Below are positions 48,709-60,902 of a stretch of DNA of 64,000 nucleotides, piece after piece. This stretch comes from Euglena gracilis (Eukaryota > Euglenida > Euglenophyceae > Euglenales). Under the pieces are notes generated by a model. The model was not told the DNA's origin, made no database searches, and worked only from the letters and a program-made list of their open reading frames with translations. The first letter of the stretch is position 1. Each line of letters starts with the position of its first letter. A program made the translations under genes and the position numbers. The stretch covers positions 2,393,873 to 2,457,872 of the forward strand of contig CP154956.1 of the NCBI GenBank assembly GCA_039621445.1, in the 5' to 3' direction.

Positions 48709-48870
48709 CTCACATACCGATGCCCCGACAAGGCAAGTTGCGGAACAAAAGGCGTGTGTGTGCTTCCATGTGTTGTGTCTGCAATGCAAGCATGGATTGA
48801 TGATTTGTATGATCAGTGCTTCAACATAAATTCAACAATAGATGCCATGCAACGTCTACGACAAATTTAA
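48709..48870 (+). CDS. Candidate Cys-rich exon of unknown gene
   Basis: The frame reads TYRCPDKASCGTKGVCVLPC, VVSAMQAWIDDLYDQCFNIN and STIDAMQRLRQI, then TAA. It has five Cys in 35 residues, a helix-like segment and one NST sequon, and mixed codon use unlike the GC-rich exons of the cyclase gene. It could be a terminal exon, or an internal one using AAG|GTAACG at 48871. No family was recognised. The upstream part of the open frame (48556-48708) looks like non-coding sequence. Confidence 0.3.
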   Translation, partial: LTYRCPDKASCGTKGVCVLPCVVSAMQAWIDDLYDQCFNINSTIDAMQRLRQI

Positions 48871-48938
48871 GGTAACGCCACGTGTTACGTAAGGCTTGCG
48901 CATTCATTTGTCGCTGTCCACACCATTTAATCCCACTA

Positions 48939-50800
<1,862 letters not shown>

Positions 50801-50926
50801 ACATGCGCGCACACACAGAGAGAGCGAGTATGGTAAGAATATGGTAGGTCAGGACAAAAGAAGAGTAACAGCAAGAAAATGATGTCCTCTACAATATTTT
50901 GCATTCTACCTTTCCCTTCGACCCCA

Positions 50927-51087
50927 GATGACTCTGCCGAACCACAATTGCTCAAACATGTGCAACTTGTGCCGCTTGCATCGAACCGTTGTCACCTTCG
51001 TCAGTATTCAATGTTCTGCAGTCCCCTTTTACCCCCAAGTTGTGGGGTGGCCACTGCCACAACGTTTGTGAAAATGTGGCAGGTGTA
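50927..51087 (+). CDS. Candidate exon between splice signals
   Basis: A CCCCAG acceptor and a GTGGCAG|GTGTAG donor enclose an open frame with DDSAEPQLLKHVQLVPLASN, then CHLRQYSMFCSPLLPPSCG. Another frame is open for about 47 codons (MTLPNHNCSNMCNLC). Neither resembles a family I know, so the only evidence is the pair of splice signals and a break in the surrounding repeats. Confidence 0.2.
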
Positions 51088-51089
51088 GG

Positions 51090-52090
51090 GGGCAATTTGG
51101 TTGGTTTGCTTTTTGATTGATATCCAGTGAGCATGCTTTTCCTTTTTGAGTATTTTGCTTGAGTACCATACTTTTTCTTTGTGCTGTGGTGAAATGGGTA
51201 ACCTTTTTTTTTTTTAAAGGCTGGTGACCCCCCGGGATACAACTACATCAGGGTCATCTGTCCACTTGGTGACCACGCATCAAGGGTGGGCTATTTCTTA
51301 ATGGGCAAAATCCCACCCACTCAAACAAATACCCCTCTGGGGCGGTCTAAACCAGCGAGATAAAGTGCTAGGGTTGCATGAGCCACCAACCCCCCTCCCA
51401 CAACAGGCGTAAGGCAAGGGTGAGAGCAAGGGGCACTGCAGAAAAGAATTGATAGAGGCAGAACGCTGCAAAACGAGACTGGTGGAATTCTGTGCAAAAT
51501 AAATTATTGGACAAATTTTCGGAACACCTGGAAACAAGGCAAATCCACCACTATGGCTGGCCACCTGAGGGTGGGGTGGACGTATTAAGTCAGTGTGGTC
51601 AGCCAACATAACACCCAGAATTTTGTTTTTTTGTTTTTCAGGGCACTGACCTGGGGGGTGTCCCCCCCACCTACTCACCCTCTGGGAGATTGGGGGACCC
51701 CACTTTGGAGGTCACTTCTGAGGTCGAAGAAAATCTTGGCACAACTTTCGCCCCCCCCCCCCCCCGGAACCTCACCCCCATACCATCCCATACTCTGTGC
51801 CCTCCGAGGTGAATTTGTCACCTGTGGCCGAAATGGCCCCTCCAAAAAGTGGGGATTTTCCCGCCAAATTAAAAGACGCATTTTGCTGGAGTGGATCAGG
51901 CTGACAAGTTTCAAAAAGTCAGACACAGCTCTCTTACCCTGCTGTGCAGACTGATGAACAGAGAGGAAATGAAATGGTTTCTTGAATGAGGTGGAAGCCC
52001 CATCGTTTGAACCCTGGCACACTTCATCCAACTTTGTTGCCGTTGAATGCCCGCCGTTCTGCATGGCTGCCGGGCGTTCCCTCGACGCTC
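51090..52090. other. No gene recognised
   Basis: Unique-looking sequence with mixed base composition and two C-runs (51660, 51750). No exon with both splice signals and a plausible protein was seen. Confidence 0.45.
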
Positions 52091-52094
52091 CAAA

Positions 52095-52695
52095 CCAGGC
52101 GTCTGCTTAAGGGTTTACAGTGCGCCCGGGGGGGGGGGGCTGGACTGCAGCGGGTGGAAATCCTAGTGGACCCTCCCCTGGACGGGATCTGTCAGAAGGG
52201 CTTGCTAGTGGTGACCGGCCAATTTCTGACACCCCAATTCCCCCCAATTTTCGCAATATCTTGATTTTTTTTTCCAGAAAAATGAGCCAAAAAGCACATT
52301 AAAAGGCCCATTTCCACCTCGGCGCGCAGTACCAGAGCACACTTTTTTCTGGTTCCCTGACCCCAAACCCTTATTTTTGACCACCAACATTTGTGACCAC
52401 CTGCTGTGCGTCGAGAGAAGGGCTCTGGAACTGTTTTAATTGCTCTTGTGAAACCAACCCAGGCCTTTCAGCTGTTTTCGCGGCATCAGCTACCTAGCGC
52501 CCACCAGCGCCACACCCGCAGACTCGTCAGGACAGGCTGGCAACTGAGACACGCCTTCCACAGCCATATCTACAGACAATATCTACACAGTCCTGGGAGG
52601 ACTTGTCCACCTGCGAGGTCCTCCCCCCGGGGCAGGGGGTCTAGCTTATGGCCTTTTCAAGTAGCTAGCAAATTGGCTGGCTAGTAAACCCCCCT
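52095..52695. repeat. Dispersed element family D, copy 2
   Basis: It shares CTGCTTAAGGG, GGACTGCAGC, CATTTCCACCTCGGCGCGCA and GGCTGGCTAGTAA with 10806-11240 in the same order. An extra unrelated segment of about 200 bp lies in its right half. Confidence 0.65.
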
Positions 52696-53404
52696 GGATC
52701 TAAACAAAACCCTGTTCCAGACTGGTTGCCACATATTTCGTTCGTTTAAAACCTGAAATCAAATCAAGGACGAGGGAAGCCCCAGCAAATTCACGGGAAC
52801 GATTGACATCATATGGACGGCAGGAGCCGTTTTAAGTGCAATATCTCTTTTTCAAGGGTGGGGGGGATGGATCCATAACAAATTCAACCTGCCAAGGAGG
52901 CTCCAAAATAGCAAAGAAAATTTCTTCTGCTGCTGTGTGCCGGAGAATTATAAAAAGTGCACTTTTGCCTGATTTTTGGGCATCTTGCACTTTTTTTGCC
53001 TGTTTTGGTGTTTTCCTCATGAAAAAAGTTCAAGAATGCAAAAAAATGTGCATTCTTGGATTCATTTTCAAATAAAAAACAGGTATTCTCCAACAATTTC
53101 GGCCCGGTTTCCAGCCCTTTGCCAGTCCACAAAACCGAAAATTTTCCCGGTCCCCCTTCCAGGTAGGAAGGGGGGTCCAACCCCCCCTCCATGTTGGCGT
53201 GTTGGGAGGGGTAGGTTCGGACCCCTCCACAACTTCCCATAACCTCCCCCAAATATACAGCCCCAGCTTTATATTTAAACGGGATTTCAAGGCCCTCAGG
53301 GGGGCTTTAAACCCCACCCCTCACTTATAAACCCCCCCACATATAACCAGGTTTTGAATAGTGCTGAGCTCTTGATAAGCGCACACCCACCCCTTCATTG
53401 ACCA

Positions 53405-53531
53405 TCCCGGCCGGCGGCCCGGCGGCCCGGCCCGGCCCGGCCCGGCCGGCGGCCCGGCGGCCCGGCCCGGCCCGGCGGCCCGGCCCGGCCCGGCCCGGCC
53501 GGCGGCCCGGCGGCCCGGCGGCCCGGCCCGG
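53405..53531. repeat. GGCCCGGCC / GGCGGCCC repeat
   Basis: About 125 bp made only of CCCGG and GGCGG blocks, almost 100% G+C. Confidence 0.9.
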
Positions 53532-54280
53532 GGTCAGATGGCCATCCGGGGTCATGATGGCCATCATTGGTCATGATGCTCATCCGGGGTCATGATGGCC
53601 ATCATTGGTCATGATGGCCATCATTGGTCATCATGGCCATCCGGGGTCATGATGGCCATCATTGGTTATGATGGCCATCATTGGGCATGATGGCCCTCAT
53701 GGGTCATCATTCGTCATTGGCCATCATTGGTCATGATGGCCATCCGGGGTCATGATGGTGATCATTGGTCATGATGGTCATCCGGGGTCATGATGGCCAT
53801 CATTGGGTATGATGGCCATCATTGGTCATCATGGCCATCATTCGTCATCACGGCCATCATTGGTCATGATGGCCATCATTGGTCATCATGGCCATCATTG
53901 GTCATGATGGCCATCATTGGTCATGATGGCCATCATTGGGCATGATGGCCATCATTGGTCATCATGGCCATCATTGGTCATGATGGCCATCATTGGTCAT
54001 GATGGCCATCATTGGGCATGATGGCCATCCGAGGTCATGATGGCCATCATTGGGCATGATGGCCATCATTGGTCATCATGGCCATCATTGGTCATGATGG
54101 CCATCATTGGTCATGATGGCCATCATTGGTCATGATGGCCATCATTGGTCACGATGGCCATCATTGGTCATTATGGCCCTCATGGGTCATGATGGCCATC
54201 ATTGGTCATCATGGCCATCCGGGGTCATGATGCCCATCATTGGTCATCATGGCCATCATTGGCCATGAGGGCCATGATGG
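53532..54280. repeat. 19 bp minisatellite ATGGCCATCATTGGTCATG
   Basis: Nearly 40 units of 19 bp with two main variants (ATTGGTCAT and CCGGGGTCAT) and GATGG/CATGG alternation. Confidence 0.95.
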
Positions 54281-54287
54281 GCTGGGG

Positions 54288-54890
54288 GGTCGAAAAACGC
54301 CCATTTTCGGCTCGAAAACACTTTTTCCAGGTCCAAGAAACCAAAAAACATGGTTTTGGGCAAAAATTTTTTTTTCGATTTTTTTGGACTTTTTTGACCC
54401 GTTTTTGACCCAAAGTCAATGGGTCGGCGGCCCAAAACGGGGCGCCGGCGGGTCGAAAAACGCTCGTTTTCAGCTCGAAAACAGTTTTTCTGGGTCCGGG
54501 AGGCCAAAAAACATCCTTTCGGGCAAAAAATTTTTTTTCGATTTTTTTCGACTTTTTTGACCCGGTTTTGACCCAAAGTCAATGGGTCGGCGGCCCAAAA
54601 CGGGGCGCCGGCGGGTCGAAAAACGCTTGTTTTCGGCTCAAAAACAGTTTTTCCGGGTCCGGGAGGCCAAAAAACATGGTTTCGGGCAAAAAATTTTTTT
54701 TCGATTTTTTTCGACTTTTTTGACCCGGTTTTGACCCAAAGTCAATGGGTCGGCGGCCCAAAACGGGGCGCCGGCGGGTCGAAAAACGCTCGTTTTCGGC
54801 TCGAAAACAGTTTTTCCGGGTCCGGGAGGCCAAAAAACATGGTTTCGGGCAAAAAATTTTTTTCGATTTTTTTCGACCTTTTTGGCCGAA
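54288..54890. repeat. 163 bp satellite, about 3.7 units
   Basis: The unit boundary GCGGGTCGAAAAACGC recurs at 54448, 54611 and 54774, spacing 163 bp. The units are nearly identical. Older, diverged units in the reverse orientation occur within copies A (29090-29560) and B (39385-39510). Confidence 0.92.
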
Positions 54891-55654
54891 AACGGCTAAG
54901 TCGAACAGAGGGAAAAGTGTACAAAATGGCCTGAAATGGCCCAAATTGGCCAAAAAACGCCCGTATCTCGGGCTGGGCGGGGAGTTGCGGGGAAACCAAA
55001 ATCCCAGTAGCTAGAGCGTTCCAAGGGCTTCAATTTAGGTCTCCGGACATTTCCTTTGACTTTGCATCATTTTCGAGAAATTTTGAAAACATCGATTTTT
55101 TGACCCCCCACCCCCCGAAAACGGCTAAGTCGAACAGAGGGAAAAGTGTACAAAACGGCCATCTGCGCCGAAAACGCCCGTATCTCGGGCTAGACGGGGC
55201 GTTGCGGGGAAATCAAAATACCGGTAGATGGGGCGTTCCAAGGGCTTCAAATTAGGTCTCCGGACATTTCCTTTGATTTGGCTTCATTTTGGAGATATTT
55301 TGAAAATTGACATTTTTTGGCCGTCCAAAGGGGGGGGGCTCATCCGGGGGGGGGGGCGGGTAAATCCTACCGAGTTTGGACCCCTTCGCGCGTGAATAAC
55401 TCGGGCCTGGCGGGGAGTTGGGGGTCAAACCCAGGTGATTCGGAAACTAGGAATCCAGTCGCTCGCGACTGAAAAAAAAAATTCCGGGAACCGGGCCGGG
55501 ATCATGGTGATAATCCGTCGGTTCGCGAGGTGGCCCCGACCCGGGGGGGGGGCCCCCGGGGGCGGGGGGGGGGGAGGGGGGGGGGGTGGAGGGGGGGGGG
55601 TTTCGCCAGGGGTAAGCTTCGCTCTTACCCATAAAGGGATAAGAGCTCAGCGAC

Positions 55655-55990
55655 CCCCCCACTTATAAACCCCCCCTCGGGCCGACCAACCAAACCGGAT
55701 CCTGTACCCCCCCCCCCCCCCCGAGGAAGAAAAATGGAAATTGCCGGGAACAATTTTTTTCGGCCGCAAACCACATAAAAACTGATTCCTTGGCAATTTT
55801 TTGAGACTGACCATCATCAAAAATGCCATTTTTGCCCAAATTTGCCAAAAAATACCAATTTCAGGGGGTTTCGGGGTCATTTTGAGGGTTCGAATTTTCA
55901 CCAAAAATTCCGGATCCTATAAACCCTTCGGCCGACCAACCAAACCGGATCCATTAAACCCCAGGGGGTTCATAAGTCGGGGGGGGTTTA
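55655..55990. repeat. Homopolymer-tipped element, TTATAA family, copy 3
   Basis: The edges are CCCCACTTATAAACCCCC and GGGGGTTTATATTTGGGG. GGATCCTRTA boxes and CCATCATCAAAAATGCC are inside, with the same order as at 9.3-9.9 kb. It directly abuts the end of GAGCTC element copy C. Confidence 0.7.
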
Positions 55991-56348
55991 TATTTGGGGG
56001 GGATCAAACTTTTTCAGGTGGATGGCCTCTTTGACCTTCGGCGGCCTTCAATAATGCCAATTGTATGCCAAATTTTTGTTGCTCCTATTTTTCGCAAAAA
56101 AAATGCAATTCTCATCCAAAGTGGTGCATTTTTGTGGAAAAATGTTGTACCCACCCAAAATTTTCCTCTTTTTCCTGAATGGCGGCGCCTGGCTCCACGT
56201 CGGGGGGGGGGCGTTATATTTGGGCGGCAAAACCAAACCAACCAGGGAGGGCTTTATATTTTGGGGATTTTTGCATCCCTCTGGTTAATTTGACCCCCCC
56301 CCCCCTGGTAGTTCCCAGCCTTCACTGTTTCCATCCTCTCAAACGCTT

Positions 56349-58210
56349 AGGTGGCTCATCTTGCACTTAAGCTTTTTTTTGTCGATGTGCGCCTTTTCGC
56401 AAACCGACCGAAAACTGATTTGAGCACCTGTTACAAGGGGTGAGAGCGAGAGGGAACGGGAGTGGACAAAACACGAGCGATTTCTCGTTTTTGGCACCGG
56501 CTCTCCCAGGAATTAGGTGGCTTTTTTGGTTTTTTTTGAGGTCGGAATGGCACGAAAAACCCCCGGACCTATCCCCCCAAAGTGAAAAAACACCGACAAA
56601 AACACCAAATCCCCCCCCCCCCATTCCCTGTGTGACAACTGCCAGTTGATGATCTGGAGGTGGGCAGGCAAGTCCACCCCTTTGCTTGCTTTCTGAAGTT
56701 TTGTGGTACGTTGTGGAGGTTTTTGAAGTTGGCTACGAAAGGAGTGGAAATGCACATGCCGCATAAACAATGGACTGTTTGAGAATTCTGCCACTGGGGG
56801 TTGACTCGGGGGATACAGAACACAGGAGGACTGCCACCAGTTTCCTGTTGAGTTTGGTGGCAAGTTGTCCATCAATGCCCCACTGATGTTTAAAGCTCCA
56901 TGGCACCCACACCACAGCATAAATGATGTCGGTATGCACAAATGCGACATGGACGATGTGCGCATTTGCGTACACCGACCACTTTAAAACAAACCAAGGG
57001 CCTCCAATGGCTGTGTGTTTGGGGCTGGAAAATGAATGTGAAATTGTGATGTTACCTCCCTTGTATTCTTATGGTGCTGGACCCCCTCTGTTGGATGCTG
57101 CTGGTGTGTTTGGGCAGTTGGTGTGCGCAAATGCGCACACCAACCATTAAAATGGTTCCTTTTCACAATTGTGGGCACCAACCAAAATTCCTTTCATTTT
57201 GAAGTCTTGGCAACAGGGACTTCTGAGACAAGCGAAGGACCGAAACAGACACACACACAGGAGGAGAGCAGATTGTGGAGGTGTTGTGCTCAAAGTGGTG
57301 GTGTTGTAAGGTATATCTGAGAGGTTCAAATGAAGCGTGTCCGTGCATTGCATTTTATGGCCCCATGAACACAGGGATTTCAAGTCAGAAGGCACGTCCA
57401 TTTCAGCCAATGAACTGTGCCTCATTTCCGGACTAAAATACTGGGGGTGAAGGGCACTTCTAAACTCAGTGTTTCAGGATAAACCTGAAAACGTCGTTTT
57501 CTTTTGCTGTTTCAGGGGCCAAGGAATGATTTTTCACAGCTTCAATTACTGATGCCCAAATTCGGGCCCGCAGGCTGGTCTTTTCGTTGCATTTAAGTTC
57601 TACAAAATATCTCTCACTTAAGGAATTCCAAACTGCAGTGGCGCCACACCTCTAAATGGTACGTGTGTTAAGTTGCACAAGAGGTTGGTGTGCGCAGATG
57701 CGCAAACCGACCAAAAAGTCTGTTTTTGCATTTGCACAAACCAACCACATGTACAATTTTACCAGCACATAAGGTGTTTTTTGAACCCTGCAATGGTGGT
57801 CTCAAAAACTTAGGATATTAACTGAATGATTTGAGGTGTGGTGAGGTGTGCCTGAACCTGAAGCGATACCCTGAAACTCGGCTGTGTGAGAAATTAGTGG
57901 TCGGTGTGGGCAAACACGTAAATGGACGGTGTGCAAAGATGCGCACACCAACCATTTACGTAATTGTGAAAAGGACCATGTGTGCCAGCTGCAACTGATG
58001 CAGGGGGTTGTGTATACCATGTTCTGCCGTGATACGGCACCCTATTTTCCAAAGTCCCTGCTTCCATCTCCGCGCCCTGGAGTACCACATCACATCCTGC
58101 TTGCTTTTTTGGGTTTTTGGGGTCATATCTTGTCGTTTTCATAAAAATGTCGATGTGCGCATTTGCACACATCGTCAAAGAAAACAGCTTAAGTGCAAGA
58201 TGTGACGCCT
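56349..58210. mobile_element. 1.86 kb TIR element with internal palindromes
   Basis: The terminal inverted repeats share 17 perfect bases, CATCTTGCACTTAAGCT (56357-56373) and its complement (58186-58202), and extend with mismatches to about 25 bp. Palindromes of the form GTGTGCGCAAATGCGCACAC recur near 56953, 57121, 57688, 57726, 57929 and 58151, often with CCGACCA or CCAACCA beside them. No target duplication was found. A 150-codon minus-strand frame (56513-56965) is unrecognised. The layout resembles a DNA transposon with transposase-binding repeats. Confidence 0.75.
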
Positions 58211-59030
58211 GAGAAAGGTCCAAATAACCCTCTGCCCTGCTTATTGCACGACCACTCCGGTCGTTGGACCATAGGAGAGAGGTCGCGCGACGGGGGGACC
58301 CCCCCCCGCTCGGAACTTGGCCGGTGAGTCCCGCCGAGCTCTGGCCACCACCACAAACACAGGCAAGAGGGCCAGAGGCGGACATCACACAGCGCCCGGC
58401 CAGAAGGGGGGATATCAGGCACCTAACGAACAGCCACAGTGCACACAGGGGGTGCTTCACGGGTCTCTGCGAGGGGGCGGTCGTGTCTTCCACCCCTGCA
58501 CTGTTCCGCCCTCCCCACACCGTGCTCCCCCTGCAGGGGGCGATGGGGGCGAGGCCGGCTGGCTGGGGAGGCCGGAGGGATGCCGCCCCCGGCGCCATGT
58601 CTTCCCGCCCTCCCGAGTGCCGACTTCCCCCTGTCCCCCCCAATGTGGTGCAGCAACGCGGTCGGTTATGTCTCCCCCTGTTTCCCACTGGCCATTGGCG
58701 TTGGCATGCGCATACCTCACTTTCCATTCACCAGCATTCACCGATCTCATTCGAAAACCATCAAAAGCCCCTAAACTGTGTACACTTCCCTTGACTGCCA
58801 CTGAATAATAGCCGCATTGTTCGGACAGTCGGTCAAAATGCGGGGATGGGGAGGAGGTATTTTTGGGGGTTGTGTGCCCAAAAAAGTCCTCAACAAAACG
58901 TCCTCAAAGATTGACTTTCCCCCAAAAATGTCTCTCGGAGAGGCTTGGAGGGTTCGCGTTGCATGGGAATGGAAACTGACGGACTGGGAGTAACGTGAAT
59001 TACCGATACTCATTGGGTTTGGTCCTGCGT

Positions 59031-59123
59031 CTCAGGGATTCATACCAGTCGTCCCTGGAGCTGACTGAATTGAACGCGGTGAGACAGGTGGCCTCCCTGG
59101 CATCTGCGTCGGAATCGGCACAG
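59031..59123 (+). CDS. Candidate exon: helical segment of a second gene
   Basis: The acceptor TGCGTCTCAG is followed by the frame DSYQSSLELTELNAVRQVAS and LASASESAQ, ending at a good donor CACAG|GTGACC. It resembles in style the helical ectodomain exons of the cyclase-like receptor, but no residue-level homology is claimed. It could be the start of another receptor gene extending to the right. Confidence 0.33.
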
Positions 59124-59386
59124 GTGACCCATGTCCATAGCACCTGTACGCTGTTCGCGTGCCGCATTCTTGGACTTGTATCACGACTGTCATTCACATT
59201 CCTGGCTAGAGGGGTGACGCCTGACAGCTTCATGGGACTTGCCATCACTGAAATCTTTCATGGCGAGGAGGTTGGAAGGTTTCGACTCTCATGAGTGATG
59301 GTGTGGTATGTGTATCCAGGCTGATGCTTCATTTCCTTCCACACCTTGAGATTAGTGGTCCATGCCTTGCTGGCATTCTTATACAC

Positions 59387-59716
59387 CAGGGCGGTCCTTA
59401 AGTGACAGGAAAGTTTTTTTTTATTTTCTTAAGGACCGCCCCCCCTTTCGGCCAAAGGGCCGGCCAAGGGCCGGACTGGGACTTGAACCAGGTCAAAAAT
59501 AAAAAAAAAGTCAGGAAACACATTTTTTGATTATTTGGGTGGATGGGCGATGGTCCAAGGATGCCAGGAATCAATTTTTTTTCAATTTTTTTTTTCCGGA
59601 TGTCGACTGGTTCTTGCCGAAAAATGCCAAAATTTCCTTTCCCATCTCCTGCATATTTTTCATGAAGTGTGCTGGGACGGTGGAGTTTTTTTTTATATTT
59701 CTTAAGGACCGCCCTG
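59387..59716. mobile_element. hAT-like MITE, 330 bp, perfect TIRs and 8 bp target duplication
   Basis: CAGGGCGGTCCTTAAG (59387-59402) is exactly mirrored at 59701-59716. TTATACAC flanks both sides directly (59379-59386 and 59717-59724). CAGGG tips with 8 bp duplications are the hallmark of hAT superfamily elements. There is no coding capacity, so it must depend on a transposase encoded elsewhere. An internal copy of CTTAAGGACCGCCC lies near 59430. A diverged relative lies at 34275-34480. Confidence 0.92.
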
Positions 59717-59724
59717 TTATACAC

Positions 59725-60772
59725 TCGAATGTAGACATGGTAAGCTGAAGGTTGGTTTCCCCCTCAGGTTGCTGGCCTGAATGCATCCGTAAGACCATAA
59801 GCATCACGGAATTGGGCATCTGTAACCCCCGAAAATAATCTTGCCCATGCACAGTTAGTGGACTTGTCCAAACATAAGTTTGCCCCCTCCCTCTTCACAA
59901 AAATGTGGAAATGATGCGTCATTTTGGAACATTGGGCAGCGGTGAGCGCAAAAAATCGTCCGAAATGTTGTAATGTACTGTTGTCCGATGAAGAGAGGCA
60001 TTAAATGATGCTACAATTATCAATCAAAACAGATTTTGACAAGAAATCTCCTAGGAAACAAGGGCCAAAAAGACTGGTCTTTTTCCACTTTCCCCTCTGC
60101 AAAGTTATTTGGGCACGCAAAGCTTTAGGGCGCTGCAAAGTTGTTTGGGTTTTTTTAATTCTGTTTTTTCTCCATTTGCATTTGTGCATTAAGGCCAACA
60201 GGCTTCCACGTGACGAAAATCACAATGTCGAGCTCAAAGCACCTGGGGGGTATTTCCAGATTTTTCTGGTTACACCTGGGGAGGGGGGGGCATTGTTCTG
60301 GGGGGGAATATTATTTGGGAGTTATCATTCAAGGGTTTTGATTCACCCAAGGTAACTCCCACAAGAAAAGGGATACCGGTCAAGGTGGGGGGTGGGAAAC
60401 TGACACGTTTCGAGTGCTCTCCCAGGTTCTGGATTCCTTTTGATTTTGGTCCCTGCACAGTTTTCCTTTTGCAGGTTTGCGCAGTGCAGTTTTTGCCCCT
60501 TTCTGTTGATTGGCCTGTGAGCCCCCACCCCAAACAGGCCCAACCCCGCGCCGTGAGCCTCCCAAAGAGGACCATCTGATGGTTGGAGAATGGCCATTCT
60601 GGGGTGGGTTTAAAGTGCATCTCAGCCAGTGCCCCCCTCCCTCCAGGGGGACTCACAACGCAAACCCGAAATCCCCGCCCAGGAAAGTTGCTGAGCTGTT
60701 TGGCCTGCCGGAAGACTTGGGTTGGTTGCATGCAGTGCAGCCGCCTCTCCAAGGTTAACGACTTGGGCCAGG
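59725..60772. other. No gene recognised
   Basis: Mostly unique sequence with one AATATTATTTGGGAG box (60307) after a G-run. No exon was supported. Confidence 0.45.
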
Positions 60773-60779
60773 TTTGAAC

Positions 60780-60895
60780 CATACCATTGCTTAATACCTT
60801 CCCCCCCCCCCCCCCCCCCGGGGGAAGTGACTGACTGGTTTTTTTCAGAGTGGAAAGTGACCTCCCCCCCCCGGGGTTGCTAAGCAATGGTATGG
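60780..60895. mobile_element. Small TIR element (MITE) CATACCATTGC family, copy 2
   Basis: The ends CATACCATTGCTTAA and TTGCTAAGCAATGGTATGG form inverted repeats. TTTGAAC flanks it directly at 60773-60779 and 60896-60902. The body matches the copy at 13107. Confidence 0.87.
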
Positions 60896-60902
60896 TTTGA
60901 AC

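Larger units (their letters stand above)
53346..55660 (-). mobile_element. GAGCTC-ended element, copy C (inverted, enlarged by satellites)
   Basis: It begins ACCAGGTTTTGAATAGTGCT and ends GGGATAAGAGCTCAGCGACC, the reverse of copies A and B. It carries the same inner boxes in reverse order (GGTGATTCGGAAACTAGGAA, CATGGTGATAATCCG). It has grown by a GGCCCGGCC block, a 19 bp minisatellite and a 163 bp satellite. Confidence 0.75.

Noticed and set aside
53532-54280. CRISPR-like regular repeats
   Set aside because: Direct 19 bp tandem units without spacers, in a eukaryotic context; a minisatellite.
57894-58727. 277-codon minus-strand open frame
   Set aside because: It crosses the right end of the TIR element into unrelated flank and has no domain or splice context. 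It is long mainly because the right part is GC-rich.
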